Part shown: positions 1 to 6,577 of the stretch, piece after piece
How positions within the stretch are numbered: the first letter of the stretch is position 1
How the letters are laid out: every line of letters starts with the position of its first letter
Source: Anaerosporobacter sp031551385
Lineage (GTDB): Bacteria; Bacillota; Clostridia; Lachnospirales; Lachnospiraceae
Direction of reading: 5' to 3'
Length of the DNA: 10,433 nucleotides
NCBI RefSeq assembly: GCF_031551385.1
Contig: NZ_JAVBNS010000215.1
Location: 1-10,433 of the forward strand
Translations under genes and position numbers: made by a program
The notes under the pieces: model-generated
Seen by the model: the letters and a program-made list of their open reading frames with translations, nothing else
Database searches by the model: none
Told to the model about the DNA's origin: nothing

Positions 1-103
1 CCCCCTCAATCGGAAGCATTTCACCGATCTGATACTTTCCACTTAATATTTCTTGCTTTAACTGCTTATATACAAGCATATATGACGGTAACTTACTACT
101 CAT
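1..103 (-). CDS. GntR-family transcriptional regulator, N-terminal fragment (cut by window edge)
   Basis: Only the first 34 codons lie in the window; the rest continues past the left edge. The visible protein starts MSSKLPSYMLVYKQLKQEI and runs on through LSGKYQIGEMLPIE. This is the usual opening of a GntR winged-helix domain: an aromatic-rich first helix, then an I-x-x-G-x-(Y)-x-x-G-x-x-LP-x-E turn. Such proteins are cytoplasmic DNA-binding repressors, often controlling nearby metabolic or transport genes. The ATG at 101-103 is preceded by AGAAAGG about 12 bases upstream; an ATG slightly further upstream runs straight into a stop, so this start is preferred. The effector domain is not visible, so the subfamily (HutC, FadR, YtrA or other) cannot be named. 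The gene lies downstream of the acetyltransferase on the same strand with 122 bases between them and may have its own promoter. Confidence 0.8.
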   Translation of the reverse strand, partial: MSSKLPSYMLVYKQLKQEILSGKYQIGEMLPIEG

Positions 104-202
104 AAAATAATCATACCTTTCTCATAACCTGCAAGAATGGAATACAGACACCAAATTTGCAGATATAAAATCATGAATCAAATAATTAGATATACTGCTC
201 TT

Positions 203-231
203 ATTGTATCCCGATTAATCTTATATTACAA
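203..231 (-). promoter_or_regulatory. Candidate sigma-A promoter for the GntR-family gene
   Basis: On the minus strand, TTGTAA (226-231) is followed by a 17-base spacer and TACAAT (203-208). The spacing is ideal and the -10 matches five of six consensus bases; the -35 matches four. The -35 overlaps the stop codon of the acetyltransferase gene. It would give a leader of about 95 bases before the GntR start. It is a pattern match only, in AT-rich DNA. Confidence 0.4.
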
Positions 232-726
232 TCCTACAATTTGACTTCTTCTCTCCATAATAACGGTATTTCGCCAAATTCCATCGACATCTCTTGCGAT
301 GTTTTCTCTAAGTCCGACCATTCGAAAACCACATTTTTTGTGTAAAGCTATACTAGCTTCATTAATTTCGATAATACCTGATTGTAACGTCCATATATCT
401 ATTTGTTCTGACTCCTCAATTACTTTATTCAAAAGTGCAGTTCCAACATGTTGCCCTCTTGCTTTTTGAGCGATATAGATGCTCACTTCATTTACGCCTT
501 TGTAGACACATCTGCTGCTAGTTGGTGATAATGCTACCCAACCAAGTACTTGATTATCTTCGTTCACTGCGACAAAACGGCATTCTTCTATATGACCGTT
601 AGACCAAGTGTCATAATCGGAGGCTGTTGTTTGAAATGTTGCCTTCTTTGTTGCTATGCCTTCAAGATAGATGTCTTTAACACTTTCATAATCTTCTTTA
701 TTCATAGTTCTAATTGTAAATGCCAT
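226..726 (-). CDS. GNAT-family N-acetyltransferase, phosphinothricin/methionine-sulfoximine acetyltransferase-like
   Basis: This predicted 166-residue cytoplasmic enzyme would transfer an acetyl group from acetyl-CoA to an amino group. The acetyl-CoA loop is visible as ARGQHVGTALLNKVI (about 89-103). The C-terminal half, GIIEINEASIALHKKCGF, followed by a VGLRE and a WRN...MERR motif, closely follows the Bar/Pat/MnaT (YncA) branch, whose members acetylate phosphinothricin, methionine sulfoximine or sulfone, or related amino acids. The length fits that branch. The start was moved 14 codons inside the longest frame: the ATG at 724-726 has AAAGGAG nine bases upstream, and the promoter at 767-795 would start transcription downstream of the longer frame's first codon. 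It is a single gene with its own promoter, and nothing links it to the starch genes. The exact substrate cannot be told from sequence. Confidence 0.85.
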   Translation of the reverse strand: MAFTIRTMNKEDYESVKDIYLEGIATKKATFQTTASDYDTWSNGHIEECRFVAVNEDNQVLGWVALSPTSSRCVYKGVNEVSIYIAQKARGQHVGTALLNKVIEESEQIDIWTLQSGIIEINEASIALHKKCGFRMVGLRENIARDVDGIWRNTVIMERRSQIVGL

Positions 727-735
727 TTTATTGTT

Positions 736-742
736 CTCCTTT
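736..742 (-). promoter_or_regulatory. Ribosome binding site fixing the acetyltransferase start
   Basis: The minus strand reads AAAGGAG nine bases before the ATG at 724-726. The upstream in-frame ATG at 766-768 has no such site and lies inside the predicted -10 region, so the inner start is preferred. Confidence 0.7.
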
Positions 743-766
743 GTGGTATTGATTTTATTTAGACAC

Positions 767-795
767 ATTATATATTAGCAACTCAAAGAAAACAA
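767..795 (-). promoter_or_regulatory. Promoter of the acetyltransferase gene
   Basis: On the minus strand, TTGTTT (790-795) is followed by a 17-base spacer and a perfect TATAAT (767-772). Transcription should begin near 760, leaving a leader of about 34 bases to the ATG at 726. This is the best promoter match in the left part of the window. No operator-like palindrome was noticed around it. Confidence 0.65.
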
Positions 796-842
796 CTTTT
801 TTATTCCATGGAAAAAGATATAAACAATACGTGCCCCCCACC

Positions 843-899
843 AAGAAAGCACAAACAGCCAGCCCATATATATTCACATAGGCTGACTGCTTCTTTCTT
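843..899 (-). terminator. Likely intrinsic terminator after the CGTase gene
   Basis: The inverted repeat pairs 856-864 with 881-889. Read as minus-strand RNA, CAGUCAGCC pairs fully with GGCUGGCUG (one U-G pair); read on the plus strand the same position is a C-A mismatch, so it suits minus-strand transcription. An outer AAGAAAG/CTTTCTT pairing (843-849 with 893-899) extends the stem past an internal loop. The arm is followed by UUUGUGCUUUCUU, a moderate rather than perfect U tract. It lies about 75 bases past the CGTase stop codon and upstream of the acetyltransferase promoter, as expected for separating the two units. Confidence 0.6.
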
Positions 900-974
900 A
901 AATCCTTTATTTCATTTTCTAAATACCACAAAAACAACTATCCCAAATACCTACCTATATAAAATCCCAAGCTC

Positions 975-3152
975 TTAATTCTGCCAATCCACACTAAATG
1001 TTTGTGTACCTGTCGCTGGTGTTACTGCCGTATGATTGTTACCACTTTCCCATATTACATTTCCACTGGCATCTTTCTTAATGAATTTATATTGTATTGT
1101 TGTTCCTGCTGGGACATTCACATCGTAGAACCAAGTAGGATACATACCGATTGAGCTAGTGCTATTGAATAGAGGCCCAATCGCCTTCGTTACATCCCAA
1201 TTTCCGAGTTCATAGACACTACCAACAAGGTAAACATTCGAACCATAGTTAGTTGTTGCATTGTTTACTTTAAATCGGACGGATATCTGTGTCGCAGATA
1301 ACACTTCAAATCCACTATATGTGTTACTTGCTGTTCCAGATGCTGTTGTCACTTTAATTGCATATTTTCCAGCAGCCACACTAGGAATCTTCACTTTAAT
1401 TTGTGCATCGCTCCAAGAAACAACTTGTGCTGCACTTGTTCCAAAACTTACACTACCTTGTGTACTTCCAAAACCTCTACCCGTAATCGTAACGGTGTTT
1501 CCTGCAACTCCCATCATAGGGTCAACATTTCCGATTAGAGGTGTTGCCGTGCTACTTGCAGTATATTGCCATACAGCAGATTGCCCTGCACCTAATGTAA
1601 ATGTATTTACAGCTCCTGTACTTGCTACTGTAATAGTTCCTCCCCCAAGAGTACCTTGCATAACATCTGAATATGTCCCCTGTGGTAAACTTGTGTATAA
1701 TCCAGCTACACTATAACTCTTGCTTTGATTGCGGTTCACTGCAGTTACAACGACATTGTTTCCAAATTTACGTTCGTAGATGAATACGTCATCGTTCATC
1801 CAACGTTCGCTTGTTGTACCATAAGCTAATGCTGGATTTGATTTACGTAGTGGAGCAAGATAGCTGATTACTTTGTAAGCTGTCGAATTCGTATTAAACG
1901 AAGGCATATCCCCGCGATTATATGGATCTGTTGTTCCTGTTGCATATTGCTCAGAACCATAATAAATCGTTGGAACACCACGTGAAGTAAGTAAGATTAC
2001 ATAAGCATTGTCTACTGCACGTTGGTTATTGCTTGCTAATGTCATGAAACGGCTCATATCATGATTATCAATAAATGTTACTTGATCATTCACTTCATTA
2101 TAATCTGCATCAGTAGCTACAATAACATCATACAAATCTTCCATAGTTGCAGAACCATTACCAAGAGCATTACGAACTGCATTAGCAAATCTAAAATCTA
2201 ATAAACTCATACCACTGTCATTTGCAAATTTCGTCATATCTGCATCTGCTGCCACTCCGCCATTAAACCACTCACCAAATACAAACACTGATTTGTAAGA
2301 ATAGATAGAGCTTAACCAGTTCTTCTGCCAGCCAAACGACATATGCTTAACCGCATCAACACGAATACCGTCAACACCAAGATCTAACCAGTTTTGAATA
2401 GCTTCCTTCATATAAGCATCAACAGTAGCATTTTGATGGTTTAAATCCGCTAAACCATACATACTGTGATAGATACTATTTTCATATGTACTGAAATCCG
2501 TCCAGCTTTCATGATTGAATAGTCCTTGTGAATCATTCTTGAATCCGCCAAGATACGTACCGTTTTTGTATAATGCGCCATCTTCTGGGAATGTCATTGT
2601 TCCGTACTCTGCTGTAGAAGTATGATTTGGAGCGAAATCAATTACAATCTTAATACCTAACGCATGTGCTTTGTTTACCATTGTTTGAAAATCACTTACT
2701 GAACCAAAGTAGGAATTTGTTTTGAAAAAGTCTTTTGCCCAGTATCCATGATAAGATGCACAGTTATTAGACGGATCAATTGTTGTGATATTCTCAACAG
2801 GTGAGGAAATCCAAAGAGCTGTAACACCCATATTAGAAAAATATCCATCGTTTAATTTCTGCGTAATACCAGCCCAGTCACCACCATGATATTTCTGTAA
2901 GTTCGATTTGTCAAAAATGCTTCCTGTCGGATTATTACTAGTATCCCCATCAAAGAAACGATCTGTAACAATCTGATAGATAACATCTGTTGAAAAACTC
3001 GCTGTATTCGTAACCTCTGCATCTGTCGAAGTTGCCGCAGCTTGTACGGGTACATTAGTAGATATAACTCCAAACGCAAAGATAAGTACAAACAGTAAAC
3101 TAGTCAGTTTTTTTATGAAAGAATTATTCCTATTATTCCATTGCAAATTCAT
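975..3152 (-). CDS. Secreted cyclodextrin glucanotransferase (CGTase), GH13 with IPT/TIG and CBM20 domains
   Basis: This 725-residue extracellular enzyme cleaves alpha-1,4 bonds in starch and transfers the fragment to itself (cyclodextrins) or to other glucans. A signal peptide (about 1-40) has a KK start, a hydrophobic core and a VQAAA cleavage zone. The GH13 barrel and B domain follow (about 55-440): region I DFAPNH, nucleophile D266 in GIRVDAVKH, acid E294 in FGEWF, and D365 in IDNHDM. Domain C is about 441-530, an IPT/TIG domain about 537-617, and a CBM20 starch-binding domain about 622-725 with LGNWD and WESG. This A-B-C-D-E order is the CGTase order. CGTase aromatic markers are kept: F220, Y232 (the central Tyr, in MYGLADLNH) and F296. 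The substrate loop before YHGYW is about two residues shorter than in the circulans-type enzyme as I recall it. AAAGGGG lies eight bases before the ATG. It diverges from the LacI-type gene. A maltogenic amylase with the same domains is the main alternative. Confidence 0.92.
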   Translation of the reverse strand: MNLQWNNRNNSFIKKLTSLLFVLIFAFGVISTNVPVQAAATSTDAEVTNTASFSTDVIYQIVTDRFFDGDTSNNPTGSIFDKSNLQKYHGGDWAGITQKLNDGYFSNMGVTALWISSPVENITTIDPSNNCASYHGYWAKDFFKTNSYFGSVSDFQTMVNKAHALGIKIVIDFAPNHTSTAEYGTMTFPEDGALYKNGTYLGGFKNDSQGLFNHESWTDFSTYENSIYHSMYGLADLNHQNATVDAYMKEAIQNWLDLGVDGIRVDAVKHMSFGWQKNWLSSIYSYKSVFVFGEWFNGGVAADADMTKFANDSGMSLLDFRFANAVRNALGNGSATMEDLYDVIVATDADYNEVNDQVTFIDNHDMSRFMTLASNNQRAVDNAYVILLTSRGVPTIYYGSEQYATGTTDPYNRGDMPSFNTNSTAYKVISYLAPLRKSNPALAYGTTSERWMNDDVFIYERKFGNNVVVTAVNRNQSKSYSVAGLYTSLPQGTYSDVMQGTLGGGTITVASTGAVNTFTLGAGQSAVWQYTASSTATPLIGNVDPMMGVAGNTVTITGRGFGSTQGSVSFGTSAAQVVSWSDAQIKVKIPSVAAGKYAIKVTTASGTASNTYSGFEVLSATQISVRFKVNNATTNYGSNVYLVGSVYELGNWDVTKAIGPLFNSTSSIGMYPTWFYDVNVPAGTTIQYKFIKKDASGNVIWESGNNHTAVTPATGTQTFSVDWQN

Positions 3153-3170
3153 TATCTTTACCCCTTTCAG

Positions 3171-3187
3171 CCCTATATTCTATAGGG
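3171..3187. repeat. Perfect inverted repeat in the CGTase leader (candidate operator or 5' hairpin)
   Basis: CCCTATA, three bases, TATAGGG: seven-base arms with perfect symmetry. It lies just upstream of the CGTase ribosome site (AAAGGGG at about 3161-3167). As DNA it could be an operator for the divergent regulator. As minus-strand RNA it would fold into a seven-pair stem with a GAA loop. It also holds a -10-like TAGAAT. No second copy was noticed elsewhere in the window. Confidence 0.6.
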
Positions 3188-3199
3188 ACTTACTGTTTG

Positions 3200-3228
3200 A
3201 TTGCATTTCCTATTTTCACATGATACAA
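3200..3228 (-). promoter_or_regulatory. Candidate CGTase promoter, overlapping the divergent regulator promoter
   Basis: On the minus strand, TTGTAT (3223-3228), a 17-base spacer and TGCAAT (3200-3205). The matches are modest (three and four of six) but the spacing is ideal. Transcription would start near 3193, giving a leader of about 40 bases that contains the inverted repeat at 3171-3187. An alternative -10, TAGAAT, lies inside that repeat but has no good -35 at proper distance. Confidence 0.4.
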
Positions 3229-3229
3229 T
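3201..3229 (+). promoter_or_regulatory. Promoter of the LacI-family gene
   Basis: TTGCAT (3201-3206), 17 bases, TACAAT (3224-3229). The -10 matches five of six consensus bases and the -35 four. Transcription would start near 3236, about 25 bases before the ATG at 3261, which leaves room for the GGAGGTG at 3250-3256. It almost exactly overlies the minus-strand CGTase candidate. Confidence 0.55.
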
Positions 3230-3260
3230 TACTATTAGAAATACATTATGGAGGTGCATC

Positions 3261-4178
3261 ATGGGAAAGAAAAAAGCAACTATGCAAGATATCGCTAACT
3301 TATGTGGCGTATCAGTTGCCACCGTTTCTTATGTAATTAATAACTCAGAAAAAGAACATATTAAACACGATACCCGTATCAAGGTTTTAGAGGCGGCGAA
3401 AAAACTTAATTACACCCCTAATATAAATCGATGTATCACGCGACCAAAGAGTAACTTGATTGGTATTATCATTAATTGGAATAAGCGCAACGCTCCTAGT
3501 AAAAAGATGCTTTATTACGATTTGGCGATCGAGCTACAGATGCAGTTATCATTGTTAGGTTATGACTCCATCATAGCAACTACTAAAGCATTCGAGGATG
3601 AAGCTGATATTATATCCAAACGTTCTCTTGATGCCGCCTTCATAATAGATATTCGTTCCGAGGAAGTTCGACGTGTAACAAGAAAATATTATGTTCCTAT
3701 TATTTTTCTTGATTGCGAAATTAACGATCCTCTCTTTTGCAAAATATATCCGAATTATGAAGTGATTATTTCTAAAGCGAAACATATGTTACAGGAGGAC
3801 GATATCTTCTTAGTAATGGAAGATATTTTGAATGAAGAACTAAAAGATATTATTACAAATACGATTCCTGCTGATAAGATATTCATAAATGATATGAAAC
3901 ATGACTTGAGAGAATTCCTTCTTCAGCATCAGAACGAAAAAGGGATTGTCCTAGGTGAAATTCTCGGTCTTGAAATAGAACGATATATCCGCAACGATCA
4001 TATTGTCGTAGTTACTTCACTCGATAATTCAAGGTTTCTTTTACCTGATACAATGACTATTTCAATCAAAAACAAGACGAAGGCAATCACTGCTGTTAAA
4101 ATATTAGAACAACTCCTTCGTCTTGCGTATGTAGGCACGCCTTGTAACCAGCTTTTATTAAATCCTGATACGGATTAG
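3261..4178 (+). CDS. LacI-family transcriptional regulator, compact effector domain
   Basis: A 305-residue cytoplasmic DNA-binding protein, likely controlling the starch genes on either side. The N-terminal helix-turn-helix is clear: TMQDIANLCGVSVATVSYVIN (about 7-27), then RIKVLEAAKKLNYTPN (39-54), the LacI-family pattern. The hinge (about 55-66) is unusual: the Ala and Leu of the usual hinge helix align with Asn and Ile. The rest (about 66-305) is a sugar-binding-like fold with LIGIIIN and PIIFLDCE strands, but it is short for the family (usually 330-340 residues in total), diverges strongly in its C-terminal half and ends without the usual arginine-serine tail. The start at 3261 is chosen over the longer frame because GGAGGTG sits just upstream and the predicted promoter overlaps the longer frame's first codons. 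It diverges from the CGTase gene and converges on the sugar-transport operon. The effector, probably a maltodextrin or cyclodextrin, is inferred from context. Confidence 0.88.
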   Translation: MGKKKATMQDIANLCGVSVATVSYVINNSEKEHIKHDTRIKVLEAAKKLNYTPNINRCITRPKSNLIGIIINWNKRNAPSKKMLYYDLAIELQMQLSLLGYDSIIATTKAFEDEADIISKRSLDAAFIIDIRSEEVRRVTRKYYVPIIFLDCEINDPLFCKIYPNYEVIISKAKHMLQEDDIFLVMEDILNEELKDIITNTIPADKIFINDMKHDLREFLLQHQNEKGIVLGEILGLEIERYIRNDHIVVVTSLDNSRFLLPDTMTISIKNKTKAITAVKILEQLLRLAYVGTPCNQLLLNPDTD

Positions 4179-4223
4179 CAACTCCCCCCTTTCTTTTTTA
4201 TTATGATTTGATGCTTAACGGAA

Positions 4224-4832
4224 TTACTTACTTCCCTTTTTCTTACTAGTGATTATCATACATACAGCAATTATAACAACGACTACGGCTGCACCAATGC
4301 AGATATATAACGTAACATTATTCTTATCTTCACTTGCTGGTGCTGTTGTTGCTACTTCCGCAGCAGGGCCTTCTGGCCAGCCAGCTTTTGGCTCTGTAGA
4401 GGCAACAACGGTTACGCCACCACCCATACCTGAATCATTCAGTAAATCTTCACTTCCATTGGTAAGCCAATACGTATTACCAATCGCAAGGTCTTTACAA
4501 TCTGCTGTCTGTGCTCCTGAATTATTCGTAAATAATACACCTATGCTTTCATCAGAAACAATTTCTGCGCAAAACCAGCCGTCACCTACGTCTGTCATAG
4601 CATCCCCAGGCCATGCATTCTGAGCCAAATCTTTTGTTGTCTGCATTGTCCATGACCAGATGTTTACATTATCCCAACCATTCTCGTTATAATAATAAAT
4701 CTTAATGCTGTCCCCGGCATTCGAATCTGTAGCATCTGCTGCCAATACAAGTTTATTCGGCAAGATAAAACCCATAGCTACAAATGCAAACACCAATACA
4801 AAACTTAAAACCTTCTCCAATTTCTTTTTCAT
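4224..4832 (-). CDS. Membrane-anchored starch-binding protein with one CBM26-like domain
   Basis: This 202-residue surface protein shows no catalytic domain. It has a signal peptide (about 1-32: MKKKLEK, hydrophobic core, VLAADA). One carbohydrate-binding module follows (about 42-127), opening with IKIYYYNENGWDNVNIWSW, then AWPGDAM, GDGWFCAEI and IGVLFTNNSG. That pattern (paired Tyr, W-x-x-V/N-x-W, WPG, GDGWF) is typical of CBM26 (CBM25-related) starch-binding modules. A Thr/Ala/Pro-rich linker (about 140-172), a transmembrane helix (about 173-194, LYICIGAAVVVVIIAV) and a lysine-rich tail SKKKGSK follow, giving an outward-facing protein held in the membrane. AGGAG lies seven bases before the ATG and just after the stop of the GH13 gene, 12 bases away, so it is the last gene of the operon. 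It probably holds starch near the CGTase and the transporter. CBM25 or a close relative is possible. Confidence 0.8.
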   Translation of the reverse strand: MKKKLEKVLSFVLVFAFVAMGFILPNKLVLAADATDSNAGDSIKIYYYNENGWDNVNIWSWTMQTTKDLAQNAWPGDAMTDVGDGWFCAEIVSDESIGVLFTNNSGAQTADCKDLAIGNTYWLTNGSEDLLNDSGMGGGVTVVASTEPKAGWPEGPAAEVATTAPASEDKNNVTLYICIGAAVVVVIIAVCMIITSKKKGSK

Positions 4833-4844
4833 ACCGATTCTCCT

Positions 4845-6557
4845 TTATTTGATTTTTATATACTGTGCCGTATAAGGCAATATGTTGTTACTACATACAG
4901 ATTGATTTGATAGTAAGTCAACAAACTCGTTCTTCATCATATCCTCTGGTAATTGTTGTACTTCCTTCGTTTGATTAATTACTACATAGATATCGCTCCC
5001 CTCGTAACTACGTTTCATCACAAACAAATCATCTGTACTCTCAAAGGCTACTACTCCATAACGTAACGCCTTCTCGTTCTTTCTAATGTCTATCAATTTT
5101 TTATACCAATTATGTAAATCTAAATCCCACTCATCTGTATTCCAATTGAATCCTTTTCTACAACCAGGGTCATATCCTCCGGTTAAACCAATCTCCGTAC
5201 CATAGTAAACACATGGCGATCCAAGATATCCAAATTGAAAGGCTGCTGCATTCATTAAATTCTGTTTATTTTCCTTACACATAAACAGAAAACGTTCCGT
5301 GTCGTGACTGTCTAACAGATTAAACATCATCTCATTAATTAAATCAGGATATTTCATAAGTTGCATCGTAAGCATTTCTGAAAATGCATTTGCAGTAATC
5401 GTTCCTTTCGCAAAATAGTTAATTGCCTGATGCATAATCGGATAATTCATAACTGTATCAAATTGATCCCCTAATAACCACGGCATAGAGTCATGCCAAA
5501 CCTCACCGATAATCACTAAATCATCATCAAGTTCCTTTACAACCTTACGAAACTCTCGCCAAAAACAGTGATCTGGCTCATCTGCTACATCAAGCCTCCA
5601 GCCATCAATATGAAACTCTGTTGTCCAGTAGCGCACTACATCAAATAGATACTCCTGCACTTTTTTGTTTGCGGTATTAAATCTTGGCATATATGACACA
5701 CTTGCAAACATCTCATAGTTTGGCTCTTCCTGATTAACCGGAAACTCTTTAATGCGAAACCAGTCTTTATACTTTGAATGCTCTCCATGTTTCAAGACAT
5801 CTTGAAATGGTGCAAATTGTTCACTACAATGGTTAAACACCGCATCAAGAATAATTCGAATTCCTTTTTCGTGAGCTTCGTCCACTAATTTATGAAATGT
5901 CTCCTTATCTCCAAAATGCTTATCAATCTCCATATAATCAATTGTATCGTATTTGTGATTCGATATGGATTCGAATATTGGTGTTAGATAAATTGCATTA
6001 ATCCCAAGCTCCTGTACATACGATAAATGTTTACGAATTCCCTCTAAGTCACCACCATAAAAAGACTTTGGTGTTGGATCAGCCTCCCAAGGTACAATTT
6101 CCTTTGGTGAAATATCTGGATTCCCATTTGCGAAACGTTCTACAAATATTTGATAGAATATCGCATCGCTATACCAACTTGGCTTACGTGGTATATCTAC
6201 GTAATGTGCACTTGGATATTGAAAGAATAAACAATGTGCGCGAGCATCGTCAAAGTCATCTAGTATTCCCGCCTCTGTATAGAACAACCGTTCTTCACCC
6301 GTAATTACTTCAAAGTAATATCCTAATCGAATATCCTCCTGCTTGATATTATATTGGTAATAAGCAAAATACTCATCTGAACCGATTTTCTCCATCAAAC
6401 GATGTGTCTTATTCGCCCAGTCAAATTTCACTCCATAATATAATTTAACGGTCTCCACATCGTCTTTCGCTGTTCGAAATCGAATTCTTATATCTGTTTC
6501 CTTATAAGGATATGCATAATTGCTCTTTGAGCAATGGTAAAGTGCTTCTCTGTTCAT
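4845..6557 (-). CDS. Cytosolic GH13 enzyme, cyclomaltodextrinase/neopullulanase/maltogenic-amylase type (GH13_20-like)
   Basis: A 570-residue enzyme with no signal peptide, so it should act on imported sugars: opening cyclodextrins and cutting maltodextrins to maltose and glucose. Residues about 1-122 form a beta-rich N-terminal domain like the CBM34 domain of this group. The catalytic barrel starts at WYSDAIFYQIFVERF (about 128). Region I is DAVFNH (238-243), the nucleophile D323 is in GWRLDVADE, the acid E352 in IIGEVWHD and the third acid D419 in LLDSHDTERF. MPRFNTAN before the nucleophile corresponds to the MPKLNT segment typical of this group. The length (usually 570-600) fits. The gene lies 20 bases after the binding-protein gene and 12 before the CBM gene. 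AAAGG lies about 12 bases before the ATG, a long spacing; the nearer upstream ATG runs into a stop. The balance between cyclodextrin, pullulan and maltodextrin activity cannot be read from sequence. Confidence 0.88.
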   Translation of the reverse strand: MNREALYHCSKSNYAYPYKETDIRIRFRTAKDDVETVKLYYGVKFDWANKTHRLMEKIGSDEYFAYYQYNIKQEDIRLGYYFEVITGEERLFYTEAGILDDFDDARAHCLFFQYPSAHYVDIPRKPSWYSDAIFYQIFVERFANGNPDISPKEIVPWEADPTPKSFYGGDLEGIRKHLSYVQELGINAIYLTPIFESISNHKYDTIDYMEIDKHFGDKETFHKLVDEAHEKGIRIILDAVFNHCSEQFAPFQDVLKHGEHSKYKDWFRIKEFPVNQEEPNYEMFASVSYMPRFNTANKKVQEYLFDVVRYWTTEFHIDGWRLDVADEPDHCFWREFRKVVKELDDDLVIIGEVWHDSMPWLLGDQFDTVMNYPIMHQAINYFAKGTITANAFSEMLTMQLMKYPDLINEMMFNLLDSHDTERFLFMCKENKQNLMNAAAFQFGYLGSPCVYYGTEIGLTGGYDPGCRKGFNWNTDEWDLDLHNWYKKLIDIRKNEKALRYGVVAFESTDDLFVMKRSYEGSDIYVVINQTKEVQQLPEDMMKNEFVDLLSNQSVCSNNILPYTAQYIKIK

Positions 6558-6577
6558 CTAATAACCATGCCTTTCTC

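Noticed and set aside
755..937. 60-codon minus-strand frame between the CGTase and acetyltransferase genes, with a hydrophobic stretch
   Set aside because: It begins at TTG without a good ribosome site, and its length is filled by the CGTase terminator hairpin and the acetyltransferase promoter. Its hydrophobic look comes from T-rich DNA.
1261..1716. 151-codon plus-strand frame
   Set aside because: It is antisense to the CGTase domains C and D, which have clear family motifs in the minus frame; no ribosome site or recognisable protein.
4161..4200. Possible terminator after the LacI-type gene: AATCC-TGATAC-GGATT followed by a T-rich stretch
   Set aside because: The stem has only five pairs, overlaps the stop codon, and the T-run begins about 13 bases past the stem. 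It does not fit an intrinsic terminator on either strand, though the genes converge here and some termination must occur.
4249..4623. 124-codon plus-strand frame
   Set aside because: It is antisense to the CBM26-like gene, whose signal peptide, module and membrane helix are coherent in the minus frame.
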